Origin: Terana coerulea
Lineage: Eukaryota; Basidiomycota; Agaricomycetes; Polyporales; Phanerochaetaceae
DNA: 64,000 nucleotides
Reading direction: 5' to 3'
Assembly: GCA_024811115.1 (NCBI GenBank)
Contig: JAKOGH010000035.1
Location: 124,001 to 188,000 of the forward strand
The notes below the pieces were generated by a model, which was not told the origin of the DNA, searched no databases, and saw only the letters and a list, made by a program, of their open reading frames with translations. A program made the position numbers and the translations under genes. Of this stretch, positions 10,651 through 22,100 are shown piece after piece. The stretch's first letter is position 1, and each line of letters starts with the position of its first letter.

Positions 10651-12151
10651 ATGTCCTCCCCAACGCCCCAGATCTACCTCGCCAAGCAGGCCGGCGAGCT
10701 CGTCGTCAGCGAAGGGCCGAACCCGAACCAATCCAAGCACGCCGACAAGCGAGTGCTCATCGTCGGTGGCGGCGTCACCGGTCTTACTGTGAGCATTCCC
10801 ATCATCGTGAGCGCGCAGATATTGATTGGACATGATAGAATGCATGGGCACTCCTGGATGCCGGTTACTCGGTCACGGTTGTCTCGGAGCGTTGGGCATC
10901 GCTTGAGAATCGCATCACCTCTCAGATTGCTGGCGCCCTGTACGTACCTTCCTCACAGCACCATCAGTCGAGGTCATACTTACATTTTGGTTCAGGTGGG
11001 AGTGGCCTCCAGCTGTTTGCGGCAGGCACACCGACGTGATTTCCCTCACGCTCTCGAAGACCTGGTGCCAAACATCATACCGTGCATTCGAGAAGCTGAA
11101 CAAAGTTCTTCCTATTGATGGCGAGGCTGGACACGGCATCAGGCTGCGGGTTGCCAACTTCTTCTTCGACAAGCCGATTGAGCAAAATGAGGAAGAATAT
11201 GAGAAGATGCTGGAGATAGAGGCCGTAAAGGTGCGAACGCTCCTGCTGATGTATGCTAGTAGTGTCACTCACGCGCGTTCAGATTCCCGGTTATGAACGC
11301 GACTCCAAGCTTGTCACAAAGCACGCCGTGAGCTAAGAGGCTGGCGTTGTCGATGCATACAAGCACATCTCCCCCGTTGTTGACACTGACGCCTATATGA
11401 TGTGGCTCCGCTCCCTGGTCATCTCCAAGGGCGGCAAGGTCGTCACTGAGCATATCTCTGGTGACCTGCTCGAGCACGAAGACGAGCTCCTGGAGCGGTT
11501 CGAAGCCCAATACATCATCAACGCCACAGGTCTCGGCGCTTTCGAAGCTGCAGGAGACAAGACCGTCTACCCTCTGCGCGGTGCGCTCATTCGTGTTGTC
11601 AACGACGGCACGAAGTTCCCAAGGTCACCGAGGCGCTTGTCGTTGCGAACGATTACAGCAAGCGCGACGAGGATGGCGGCATTGTCTTTATCGTGCCTCG
11701 CAACGACAAGACTCTTATCCTAGGAGGTTAGCCACATCACTCATGTATATATCCTCCCAGATGCTGACATATCACGATTGGGTCTGTAGGTATTGCCCAG
11801 TCGCACGAGCCCAACCTCGACTTGACGCTCGATAGCCTGGAGATGCGCAGGATGCGCGCTCGCTGCAACCGCTTCGTGCCCGGGCTCGAGCACGCCGAAC
11901 TTGACCCTCACTCGCCCATCGTGCAAGGTCTCCGGCCTGCTCGCGGCGAGAATGTGCGGGTGGAGCGCGAACTTCGGAGGAAGGCTGACGGCTCGCTGAG
12001 CAAGATCGTTCACTCGTACGGCCAGGGCGGCTCCGGATTCACACTGTCGTTCGGATGTGCTGGAGATGTGCTGAGCTTGGTGGTGGAGGCGGAGGCAGGC
12101 ATTGCACCCACGCCATTAAAGTCAGAGGGCTGGTCAGCATGCACGATATGA
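10651..12151 (+). pseudogene. DAO copy 3, disrupted by a stop codon and a frameshift
   Basis: Exons 10651-10788, 10839-10939, 10996-11230, 11283-11726 and 11790-12151 match the other copies in position and have good splice sites. The FAD-binding exon (RVLIVGGGVTGLT) and the C-terminal DAO signature are present. Two lesions lie in exon 4. The codon after HAVS is TAA at 11334-11336 where the other copies have CAA. One base is missing at about 11620 (TTCCC|AAGG for TTCCCGAAGG), so exon 4 is 444 rather than 445 bases long. Translation would end after about 175 residues, without the substrate-binding half. It is the counterpart of copy 4 in the other arm, which has CAA and the full base count at these positions. 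An F-box gene follows 560 bases downstream on the same strand. Confidence 0.85.
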
Positions 12152-12712
12152 GTGAAATTTGACCATCCCTCACCAGCATACTTAGATCTATTTATACTGT
12201 ATCGTTTTACTGGGTCTGGTTCTTCATACTCGTACACAAGCAAGTCAATATTAATGTCTCGGCCGTTCACTTTTCGTGGGGTGTTGTGCGGCGCTTCGGG
12301 CCTTGTTACATTGACAGGAGTTGGAATGATGTTGTCTCATTGTGATGTGTATGCCCATAAAACAACAAATTTCTACATTTGCCTTCATAAAATTGAGGGA
12401 GTTCTGGGTTTCCACCACACATCGCGTCGCAAGCGAAGTATGTAGAATATGCTTTTGCGATTTGAGTGCAACTGTGCAACGAGTTTGTGGCCTCGGGCCG
12501 GCACGGTCAGTAGCGTATTCCAAAGCGCCGTCTTCAAGTTCACTCCCACCACCAGCCACCAACACTCGGTTTTTTGCTACTCTATCACTCTGAACTACTC
12601 TGTCCCTCTGAAATTCTCGATTGCTCGGCAAGTACAGATACACACCTCTCGTAGGTCCCCAATGTCATGGAGTGTCAGCGGTGTACGGACTAACAAAGTA
12701 ACCTAGGCTGGC
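12152..12712. other. Intergenic region between DAO copy 3 and the F-box gene
   Basis: About 560 bases, presumably the 3' end of copy 3 and the promoter of the F-box gene. The short frames found here have no recognisable features. Sequence similarity to the right arm ends near the start of this stretch. Confidence 0.5.
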
Positions 12713-14215
12713 ATGCGACCACGGACTTGTGCTTACTACCGCATTGCTCGACCTGCCGAAATAGGGGACCTGCCTTTGGACCTTCTCGACCCCATTCTCG
12801 CATACCTTCGTCCCTCGTATGAGGACCGAGTCCTTTCCCCCAAAACAGCCCTTCGTTCATGCACTCTTGTCTGTCGATTATGGAGAGACGTCGCCCAGCG
12901 ATATCTGTGGAAGGACCTCGCTTTCACATTCATCCCTCAGCATCCATGGAAGCTTCCCAAATGGCGCGGCTATACTGAGCGGGAAGGGCTACCGGAGCGA
13001 AGATGGGAGAGAGATGAGCAACACGATTGTAGGCGGCACAGAAACTCGCTCGCGGACTTCTGCGACTTTCTATACCAAAGCCCCAAGACTTGCCGTCTGA
13101 TCAAAAATTTGACGTTGACTGCGTCTGAATTCGAACCCCCTCGGAGATCTTCAAGTGTATCCGGTGCACTTTCGGTGGCTATCGCTGTCCTCATCTCCAT
13201 CGACTTCACCCACTTCCGAGCAATCATCGGGCTCCTTCCTGTTTTGCGGGAGTTACACATGGTCCGACTAGTCATGCACCCGCGTTCTTGGGAAGTCGGA
13301 AATCCAGTCATGCAAACTCCAGATCCCATTCTCTCCAACTCAAGCTTAGCCGCCCTTACATTGACTGGAAGTGCCACACCCTGGAGTATGCTAGCCTGGG
13401 ATTTACGTCCGCGAGATTTCACTATTCGGGAGGCAACCTTTTACTTCATCTTCGACTATTTCAAGAGCCTGCGAGAACTGCGATTATTCCACCATGACAT
13501 CAGCATCGAGGACACGGCTGCGGCAAGTCCTAGACTGGTGTTCCCTGCACAGTTTGCATCCCTCTCGCTGGTTTTTTGCCACCAAGTTTCCCCTGCCTTC
13601 TTCACTCGGCTTGCGGGATCCAATTCTCTGCAGGCGATGAAAATTCTTGAGTGGATTCTTCCCACATCAACGAGCGACGAGGTCACACAGGTCTCTGCAT
13701 TAACGACTGAGTTCCAAACGGTCATTCAAGCTGCTAAAACCACTCTCAGACATTTATTCGTCACGATTTGCGGGGAAGACAAATGTAAGAGCCTCGCTGC
13801 TCACTTGATTCCAACGCTCATAATCCCCTTTTTGGTAGCCGTCGTGCCAACCCTTGACCTGGGGTCCTGCAGCAACTTGGAAGAGCTGACTCTGTATATT
13901 ATGGCGCGCAGTGCTGCCGAAGCTGCAAAGGTGTGGCCGAACGTCGCCGCGGTACTTTCTAGTCTGCGGGGATGCAAGTGTCTGGACTTTGTGAAGTTCA
14001 ACGTAGCCACTACGTTTCCCGCCAACACTTGCGTTGACCAAGACATGCTTCATCCGGTTGAGGACGCCCTTGTGGCGCTGAACGCACAAACTGGAGGGGC
14101 TCCATTGATATGGGATCATCTCGTCTTGGGGAGGCCGACGCGTGACCAAATGGTCTGCCTAACCTGGCTCAAGTATTTCCTAGACTGGAACTTTTCACAG
14201 AACCGGAGATCATAG
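12713..14215 (+). CDS. F-box protein with leucine-rich-like C-terminal region
   Basis: A single open frame of 500 codons. The F-box is near residues 20-65 (GDLPLDLLDPILAYLRP ... RSCTLVCRLWRDVAQRYLW), a typical SKP1-binding module of SCF ubiquitin ligases. The rest contains regularly spaced leucine-rich stretches (LPVLRELHMVRLV, SLRELRLFHHDI, CSNLEELTLYIM) that may bind a substrate, as in many expanded agaricomycete F-box families. The end looks altered. Compared with the paralogue at 5533-7253, one base seems to be missing near 14153 (TGCCTAACC for TGGCCTAACC). Restoring the other frame would give a WP-LAQVFPRL-like ending and continue past 14215. The present C-terminus DWNFSQNRRS may therefore be a frameshift product. 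Substrate unknown; no other member of an SCF complex is nearby. Confidence 0.75.
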   Translation: MRPRTCAYYRIARPAEIGDLPLDLLDPILAYLRPSYEDRVLSPKTALRSCTLVCRLWRDVAQRYLWKDLAFTFIPQHPWKLPKWRGYTEREGLPERRWERDEQHDCRRHRNSLADFCDFLYQSPKTCRLIKNLTLTASEFEPPRRSSSVSGALSVAIAVLISIDFTHFRAIIGLLPVLRELHMVRLVMHPRSWEVGNPVMQTPDPILSNSSLAALTLTGSATPWSMLAWDLRPRDFTIREATFYFIFDYFKSLRELRLFHHDISIEDTAAASPRLVFPAQFASLSLVFCHQVSPAFFTRLAGSNSLQAMKILEWILPTSTSDEVTQVSALTTEFQTVIQAAKTTLRHLFVTICGEDKCKSLAAHLIPTLIIPFLVAVVPTLDLGSCSNLEELTLYIMARSAAEAAKVWPNVAAVLSSLRGCKCLDFVKFNVATTFPANTCVDQDMLHPVEDALVALNAQTGGAPLIWDHLVLGRPTRDQMVCLTWLKYFLDWNFSQNRRS

Positions 14216-14658
14216 CGGAGATCGTACAGCTCGTCGGGTGTTCAGTCGTTCTGGTAGTACGTCGGTAAATACCGCATTATTTAACCAGTGTCATTTGTTT
14301 GGTTTCTTATAAGGGCAAATTTTCATAACGTCATTACTCACTACGTAAACCTATCCCGACATATGTATTGCAAAGCAAATTCTACCCGAAATTAAGATCA
14401 GCTTGGTATGTCAACAGGGCATGTCGACGAAGCCAGGCAATTGTACGCGAAAAACCGCGTTGCACCGCGCAGGCCAGAGTCCTGGAAAGTAGCCGATTAA
14501 TATCATATCCCGTGCCAAATTGCATTGCAGTCAACTCTACATATACATCTCATGAGCATCGTAACGGTACATAAAGGAGAATCGAGAGCTGGGACCAAAG
14601 CCTGGTATACGTGTCTAGCGATATAGACCGACGAAAGCAAGAAATCGTCCGCTGCGTC
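14216..14658. other. Convergent intergenic region
   Basis: About 440 bases between the convergent F-box and ATG3 genes; it should hold both 3' ends. No coding or structural feature was recognised apart from the possible C-terminal extension of the F-box gene in another frame up to about 14265. Confidence 0.5.
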
Positions 14659-16075
14659 CTAGAAAGCTGTCGTGGAATCCACCTCGATGGTGGGAACGAT
14701 TGACGCGATGAACTTCAGGAACACGACGAGGTAGAAGTCGACGCGCATGCCTTCGACGTCCTCGTCCGGCACATCCTTGACGTTATTCCCGCTCGCGCGC
14801 CGGAAGAGCCACTTCTTCTGCTTGTCTTTGCTCGCGCCGGGTGTCACGGCACCAGCATGCTTCTTTTGCTCTTCAATGACACTTGCGTTCATGCGCTCAA
14901 TGACCTTCTTCATTACGGACGCGTGCTTGCACGGGTGGACCGACGCCGCCTGAAGGGAGCTGGAGTGTGGGAAAGGTTCGATAGTGACAGTCTTCTGAGC
15001 GTGTTCCGCCGAGATATCTTGGAATATTTGGGATGGAGTGAGAGGTGTTCGGTTCTGTGATGTCATGAGTCCATCACGAGTTTGCTCACGAAAGGATCAA
15101 TAGTACACATACCTCGTCGTAACCGATGAGCCAAAGTCTTGGTGTCTGGTAGTACTTGTCATATGAGATGAGAACGTCATAGGTTCTGACTTGCAGCAGA
15201 TTTCCCTTCGCAACTTCCACTTCACTGCGGCGACCAGCACGCATTTGAGCCTTGGAACAAGCCTTGATTAACAAATAGCGCACCTTCCGTCGATAATCTT
15301 GTCATTCGGCGCCGCCACCGCGGCGTCGTCCTCTTCTTCCAACCCTTCCTCCTCCATATCCGGGATTTCATCAATATCCGGGATCTCCTCCGCCTCGACG
15401 CCATTGCCATTCGATATTGACGTACTACCCATCGCGTGCGATAAGTGCTCGTCGACATCCGGGATATCGTCTATAACGCCAACTTCTCCGGAGCCTTCGC
15501 CCGTAGTTGGCCGCCCAGTGTGCGTCTCGACCCACTCGTCCTCTTCATTCCCTGTAGAAGACAGCTCGCCGAAGGTGAGCAGGCGCTCTGCGTCTTCATC
15601 CGCGTCCGTGTAAGCCAGGGCCGTCGCGCGACGTAGGCAGGGCACGCCACGGGTCATCAGGTATTGCTTATCGGCCGGTAGGAAGTCTCGCGTCTTGCCA
15701 GCGTCGGCTTTCTCCCTGACACAGGACTGAGCGGATGTCCAAACGAGGCCAGCGTCCGTGCTCACCAGGTCCATACTGGGAACTTGTACGTCAAGAAGTC
15801 GCCCGCAGCAACGAACTCCTCTGGCCCCAGCATTAGTGAGATACGAACAGCAACACTAGCAGCGCGTACCAGGAGTAATGCGACCATGCTCCTTGAACTT
15901 GCTCTCTTTCAGAACCTACAACCCATCAGCAAACGCTCCTGCGGCCAAATCAGAGTGGCGTACAGGACTCAGGTAGTCTCGTACCGCCCAGTATTGTTGC
16001 TGGCGCGCGCAGATGTCAGCCTTGACGTGTCTTTCACGTTTCAGAGTCCAGCAGACGAACCTGGAGTGCATGCAT
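14659..16075 (-). CDS. ATG3: Autophagy-related E2-like conjugating enzyme ATG3
   Basis: ATG3 transfers the ubiquitin-like protein ATG8 from ATG7 to phosphatidylethanolamine during autophagosome formation. The minus strand encodes, in order, [48 protein letters not shown], an acidic linker ([16 protein letters not shown]), [20 protein letters not shown] and [14 protein letters not shown]. The cysteine of HPCKH is the expected catalytic residue. A short first exon (16075-16061) encodes MHALQ and joins QQYW across a gttcgt...gccag intron. Further introns are well formed, and the last exon ends TAG at 14659-14661. The [12 protein letters not shown] junction is restored by an intron around 15764-15713. 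No lesion was seen. The order of motifs is that of the whole family. Confidence 0.95.
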
Positions 16076-16313
16076 GGTGGAAGTATTGAGTAAGGTTGTG
16101 GCGAGAGAGCCATCATCGATCCCAGGAAGTACAAGCAGCCCACGTGTTTCTCAAAAGGGAAAGTTGCGTCGGTCAAGCTGGTCTCGAGAACAATTTATGC
16201 GACTGGATGGCAATACATGACGGAGAATAACAAGCCCAGCGTACAACATGAAGGCGTTGGGATGAAGGTATATATAACAGGACATGTGGAGGGTAGGGGC
16301 GAATGTGCACGCA

Positions 16314-16903
16314 TCATTCGTCCAGCTTCCACGCATTCTCCTTGACCAGTTTCTCCCTTTCGAGCAGATACTTCCCTATGAAGCGCATTCAGTTCAAGTA
16401 CATTTCCTTTTGCCAATTAGACATACCTTCTTTGTACTTCTGAGCATTATCTGGAGCTTTCACATAGAACCACCCAAGACGCTCGTTGCATCCTAGGCAA
16501 TACACATCCGAGACCGTGTGTACGCCGGTGCTGTCAGATTATATTTAAGTCGACAATACACGCGGTAATTAGTGCTCATTGGCTTACAGTAAGCCGCGGT
16601 CTTCCTTCTTGCCCATCTTCAGATTTGCTGCCGAATGCATGAGACTAGCCGCACTGTGCTCAGCACCGATTGTAGCCAAGCATTTTCCACAAATACTCAC
16701 TAACCGCGACCGTCTCTACCTGAGAACGATTTGCTAATCATCTCATCTTGGAGAGCCTTACGCATGAAATTAGATCGTATTTTGTTGCGACGCTTCATGC
16801 GAAAACTCACAATTGTGGCAGAACAAGTCGAACAACAGAATGACGGGTGATCGCTCCAAGAGGATGTCACTTGAGCTGAGGTATCTGCATGAATGTTGCT
16901 CAT
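16314..16903 (-). CDS. Yippee-like zinc-binding protein
   Basis: Five short exons on the minus strand assemble into a compact protein of roughly 120 residues. It has two CxxC pairs (FCCSTCSAT and VYCLGCNERLGW) separated by SFSGRDGRGYLMHSA and EDRGLLTGVHTVSD, then VKAPDNAQKYKEGKYLLERE. This is the Yippee fold, a small zinc-binding domain. The joining of GRGY|LMHSA uses the gtgagt donor beside 16706, and the last intron falls in KYKEG|KYLLE. Start at 16903, stop TGA at 16314-16316. Yippee-like proteins are conserved eukaryotic proteins with roles suggested in cell division, morphology and ubiquitin-ligase complexes; nothing here tells which applies. The gene lies 240 bases upstream of ATG3 on the same strand. 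Confidence 0.85.
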
Positions 16904-17174
16904 CGCGGGTTCTGTAGGTAACTCTAGGAGGGAAGAAGTCGAGAGAGGATCCAGAGGGGCACAGGGAGCCAGATTTCAACACTTGATCTATGTAGTTGCC
17001 GACAGACAGACTCCGGAGAAAGCCTTTTACGGCATGCTGCGGTTCTACGAGTGTCAAACACTGGGCGTAGATCGGAGGCGGACCCAGCGCATGAGCGCAA
17101 CTCCTGAGACATGCAAATCGGGAAACGCACATGTGATTGCGCTATAGTTCTAGGGTTAGGGGCACTCCCTAATT

Positions 17175-18891
17175 CTAAGAGTCTTGTTCCGTTTTTACAC
17201 CCTCCAGGTCGTTTATTGCCTTTTGCACCTCCAGCCGCTCCAGCACAGCGCGATGTAAGCTGGACATTACTTTGGGTGCCGCAGACTTGTTTTTGCCTTT
17301 GGACGTTGGGTCCCCGCCATCTGGTACAGGAGATGCATAGGCGTGCGGTGTGGATCGCTGTGGATCGTGTTCCGATGCTGCGGTTAAATAGGAAGGGACG
17401 ATGATGGGTGTAGTCCGTGGCGGCGCAGGCCACTGTTGAGATAATCAGAGCAATTCGTACAATAAACGACAGGCCAAGAACATACGCCACGATGAGGTTG
17501 GTTAAAGTGTAACGCGGCCCAAGGGGGATATTCCTTCTCGAGACGAATAAGATGGTCCTCCAGAAACTTTAGTCTGTCCAGAAGTGAGCGAGGCGGAGAT
17601 GGAACTGGAGTGCATGTGTGAACGCGTACACACGGATATATCAGTGGGGGTACACACCATATCGAACTGCGACGTGAGCTTCAACATTACTCAAGCGCTC
17701 GCTCAAGCCAGGGTAGTGCTCCGCAGTTGGTGCATCGTCCCCACTGCGCTTGGCTGGAGCGATTTCCTGCTCTGTTACGCCTTGTTCGCGTTTCATGGTC
17801 TTTCTCAGCGGCCCGTCTTCATTTTTGGCTATGTCGTACTTCATTTGCACGTCTCGGTCTTGTGTCTTCGCGTCTGTCCTAGCGCAGAGGGCGGGGCTAC
17901 GCCAGAAGGATCATCGATGCCGGATTCTTGCAGTATACGCCGCTTCTCCGCCAGTGATAGCAAAAACTCGTTGCGATTGGAGGCGTCGTTACGAGCCCTG
18001 TTTTGAGCAAGGAAGTGGGATATAGATTTTGTAATCTGAATGGAATCGCATACGTGAACGGTCTTCACAATGACGTGGATGCACGCACCTGTGAGGGCGT
18101 GCGAGGTTCGACTTGCTTCGCGAACTGGGTATATTCCAGTTTACGCTCGTCCAATGTCTGCCCTTTGTACTACCGGATTGCCGACGTCTTGTAGTTGCTA
18201 GAGTGCACGCTTCAACGTAAGAGACATGGAGTTTACTCATAGCATGGTGGTGCCTACACTTATGTCTTCCTGAAGCGCAACCAGTGCGACTGGGATCTTT
18301 TCTCGCTCCCAGTCAGAATTCATGACGAGCATGTCAGACTCGAACCCGCGCAAAGCCTGAGTTAGGCCAGCAGACTTCAGAAATGTCTTAATGGCTTCGT
18401 CCCAACGTTCCCGGAAAGGCGGCGGCGGTGACGGCGACGGTGAACGGGTCTTCGTGTTCATGTTCCTTGCTGGTCCTGGTCGAGCGGGAGTAGGATATGC
18501 ATACCCTGCATGAGGTTGCAGCGTCGGATACTGCGAGTAGCTAGATGCACCGGGCGGAGTGTATGCCTGCCACTGGTTACTCTGGGCCCATGCCTGAGGC
18601 GGGTAATAGTATGGATATTGCGGCGCTTGCGAGACCTACTGGTACGGTATAAACGTGGTACTCTTGGACATGGGACAAGGGGGGCTTACAGCGGGAGCAT
18701 CATGCTGGCTTGTTGATGACACGGCTTGGGTTGGAGGGCTGATGCCAACTGGCGGTACATAGCGTGAAAATTGACTTCCGGTCCTAATAATTTATTAATT
18801 TTAATTCCACGTAGTCAGAACTTACGACTTACATAGGTGTGTTATTAGTTGAACGAGATGAGCCAGCTTCTGAAGGCGGTGGCCCTTGCAT
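17175..18891 (-). CDS. Conserved fungal protein of unknown function (WAALHFNQP motif)
   Basis: The gene starts MQGPPPSEAGSSRSTNNTPM at 18891. A low-complexity Pro/Gln/Tyr/Ser-rich region (SQAPQYPYYYPPQAWAQSN...) follows, then a helical part (RERWDEAIKTFLKSAGLTQA, GFESDMLVMNSDWEREKIP, LVALQEDI, ERKLEYTQFAKQVEP, LLSLAEKRRILQESGIDDPS), then VQMKYDIAKNEDGP and LKFLEDHLIRLEKEYPPWAA|LHFNQPHRG. The last exon starts WPAPPRTTPIIVPS and ends VQKAINDLEGVKTEQDS, TAG at 17175-17177. I recognise it as a protein conserved across basidiomycetes but know no function. There is no membrane segment or catalytic motif; coiled-coil stretches suggest a scaffold or nuclear role, which is speculation. Between ILQESGIDDPSG and QDRDVQMKYD (near 17900) the frame changes with only a 22-base GT...AG candidate available. 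It is divergent from VPS53 across 239 bases. Confidence 0.75.
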
Positions 18892-19130
18892 TTTACTACA
18901 GATCTGCCTTCAACAAGTAAGAGGGGACTGGCAGAGGACCAGACTCGGTCGCGCGTGTGGCGGTCTGGAAGAAAGTTCAGACGCTGTGACGAAAAGGGAA
19001 TACGTCGGGAAAGTTGGGCGCCCCGCCTAATTCCCTTTTCGTCGTTGCTACCGCCCACCACCGCAGTTCTCCCCATTCCCGCCAGCACACTCAAACCACC
19101 TCTACACCCTTGTATCAACATTTACTTGCA
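18892..19130. promoter_or_regulatory. Shared promoter region of the conserved gene and VPS53
   Basis: A 239-base gap separates two divergent start codons (18891 minus, 19131 plus). Pyrimidine-rich tracts precede both starts. A near-palindrome, GACGAAAAGGGAATA at about 18988 and TTCCCTTTTCGTCG at about 19031, flanks the middle of the gap and may be a regulatory site or hairpin. Confidence 0.45.
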
Positions 19131-22100
19131 ATGACCAGCTTTGGCCCAACGGATTCCGGCAACTACAACAGACCGTACAGAGAGGAGCCGCTTCCGCACG
19201 AAGTGATACTTTCAATTCAACGCGTGCTGGACTTGCACCCAACCTCAGACGCGGACCCCTTGGACGACTTATCGGACGGGTTCAACCCTGTTGGCATACT
19301 CAACCAATTCTTTCCGGATGGTATGCTCATATATATGACTTTCATCACGCGAAGCTGAGGTTCCCTGAGTCTAGAGACATCGCTCAGTCGGCTCGAGACT
19401 GTGCAATCCCAGCTTGCCCAAACAGAGGATGAACTTCAACAGGAGATACTGGCGTTGCAGGAGGATTTGCGAGAAGAACAAGACCCGAATAGGATGATGG
19501 CCATTCAGGAAATGATATCAGTACGTACAACTTCTGCAGCTAGAGCTGCAATAGCTTAACGTGTCTTGCCAGGAATTGTTAGGACAGATGTCTCGTATTC
19601 GTGAGAAGGCAACTGAGTCCGAGGCTGTCGTTCGCAACATCACCAAGGAGATTCAAGTTCTTGACTTGGCGAAGAAGAACCTTATACTGAGCATGACCAC
19701 GCTCAAGAGACTACAAATGCTGGGTGAGTGTCCATATTCTTCGATACAACACATACTGAAGATTAGCCAGTCAGCACTCTCAATCAACTTGAACAGCAGG
19801 TGCATGAGAGTAATTATCAGGATATTGCCCAAACACTGGCGGTGAGTAGACCACATTCACAGCGCATACAATGTCTTAAGCCATCGCGTAACAGGCTGTC
19901 AAGGAAATCACAAACTCGTTTCGTCCTTACACATCTGTGCAACGTATATCTCAAATATGGCGGCGAGTGCAGGAAATACAGACCGAGCTACGGACAAAGA
20001 TAGACGCGGATTGGGACAAATTGTGAGCCTTGCCCGTGTGCCGCCTCCACTGCAGCTGAATTGGCCGCATATAGCTATGCCCAAGACCCTACAAAACCAG
20101 TCAAAGCTTCTACAATGGCGGCAGCATGTCGTGTAATCGATGTTCTTGGTTCAGATATCCGCACTCAATTTGTTGAGCGATATGTGGCGTTGGAACTGAA
20201 GGAGTATCGAAGAATCTTCAAATCCACGGACGAAGCAGGCCAGTTGGACAATGTTTCAACGCGTTTCGGGTGGTGCAGGCGCCTCCTGCAAACACACGAG
20301 ACCGAGACAGGGAGAGTCTTCCCCGGAGATTGGCACGTCGGCTGGCACTTGACAGCTAAATTCATCGAGATTACAAGGTATATTGCATCTTTTTCGTGCT
20401 TGAGCTACGGCTGATTAAGCTGTCAGAGATGACATGACGACCTTGCTATCCAAGGCAGGATCGACCCTCACGGTGAAACAGCTTTTGGATACGCTCCAGG
20501 AAGTTCTAGATTTCGAAGCTTCATTAGCAAAAAAGTATGCTATCCCCGTGAGTCACTTTCGTCCTAAAACTTCGTAGATATTGATTCGTGGGCGTAGTTG
20601 CCAGAGCTCCTGAAGGCAACGCAGCCAGCTGGAGCAACTCGTATCAACAAAACGATAGCATCTGCATTTGAGTCACATATGGGCGTATTCGTTTCGGCGC
20701 AAGACAAGTGAGTAAACGTGCGTCTGTCGTGAACGATTGCTCATGTACACTTTGGAAACGCAGGGCGTTATCGGGCATGCTCTCCCAATACCGCGGAAAC
20801 AAATCAAGATCGTCGCTGGAAGCCACCGCACCAGGTTCGGAAGGTGAAGATAATGAGCCGCATGCTTTTGTCTTACCGAGTTCGACCGAGCTGTTCTACT
20901 TCTACGCTCAGAACCTCGAGCAATGTGCAAATCTATTCACCGGCCAGCCGCTGTACGATCTCTGTCAGTTGCACAGGAAGTGGCTGCGCATATATGCGGG
21001 CAAGTGCCGCGATTTAACATTCTTGATTTAGGCCTGTCGCTGACGTTGCGCCGCAGAGGATGTCCTTGTTGCTAGTATGAAGCGGTAGGTCTAAACTATA
21101 TCCCCGTTCGCTATAAGTAGCTAACTTTGTTAAGCCCTACAGCGTTTACGCGTCGCTCCATTGAAACTCGACTGGACATGACCGAACTGAAGAATGCGTG
21201 TATCCTCATCAACACCGCGGACTATTGCCACACGACAGCGCTAGAAGTTGGTACCCTCAGCATATACATGTCTTTTCGTGCTCACGGCTTCGTTCCTAGC
21301 TTGAGGAGAAGATTCGGGAGAAAATTAAGGACGAGTTCAAAGCTAAGATATCCTTCCAGGAAGAGTGCGATCTTTTCGTCAGGTTCGCATGATTTTTCAT
21401 AGCCAACTTAGTGTTTTCACTGAAATATTGGCAGTGCGGTGTCGGCCGCCATCCTGGTTATGCTCAAGGAGTTGGAGAATGCATGCGACACTGCATTCGC
21501 CACCATGTCACGCCTGGCTTGGGGCACAGTCAGTCTTGTCAGCGGGCACTCTTCCTATGTCGACGACCTGGTCAAAGCAATCGAACAAGTGGTCGATACG
21601 GTGAAACCTTTGATTGAGCAGAAGAAATACCTACGCAACCTCCTCGACAAGGCTTCCAGGTGGGCCGCTTGCTCACTATTCTCATCTGTCACTCATCGAT
21701 TTTTGCAGTCTGTTGTTCGCGAAGTTCACCAACGCTCTTGTGAAGAGCCGTCCTCTAAAGGAGATAGGCGCCGAACAGCTACTGATTGACCTCGGTGTCT
21801 TGAAGGCTTGTCTCCTGCGAGTGCCTGGGGAGGCAAACGTTACCACGAAGTGAGTGCATGCTGCACACCCTCGATGACGATTGTTCCAATGGCTCGCAGT
21901 TACACTCGAAGCATCACGAAGAATACCCAGCGGCTGGAGGCGTTGCTGAAAGTCATCGTAACACCTGTCGTAAGTCACTCCTGATGAATGTTGTGGCTCC
22001 CGCCTCACATGATACAACAGGATCCTGCAGAAGGCTTCGTGCTCAACTACACCCTGCTGATTGGTGATCAGTCTTTCTCCAACTTCCAAAAGGTGAAAAC

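Larger units (their letters stand above)
7433..12151. repeat. Left arm of an inverted segmental duplication (DAO head-to-head pair)
   Basis: This block contains DAO copy 2 (-), about 1.7 kb of intergenic DNA and DAO copy 3 (+). The same set occurs in reverse orientation from 59309 to the window end. Similarity covers not only exons but also introns and the intergenic DNA. For instance the GTGGTGGGAAGAAACCGACG stretch near 9800 recurs on the opposite strand near 61680 with a nearly identical context, and by eye the intergenic region is roughly 95% alike. Similarity stops close to the stop codons of copies 3 and 4, since the downstream sequences differ. The outer limit beside copy 2 cannot be set because the other arm runs off the window. 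Confidence 0.85.
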
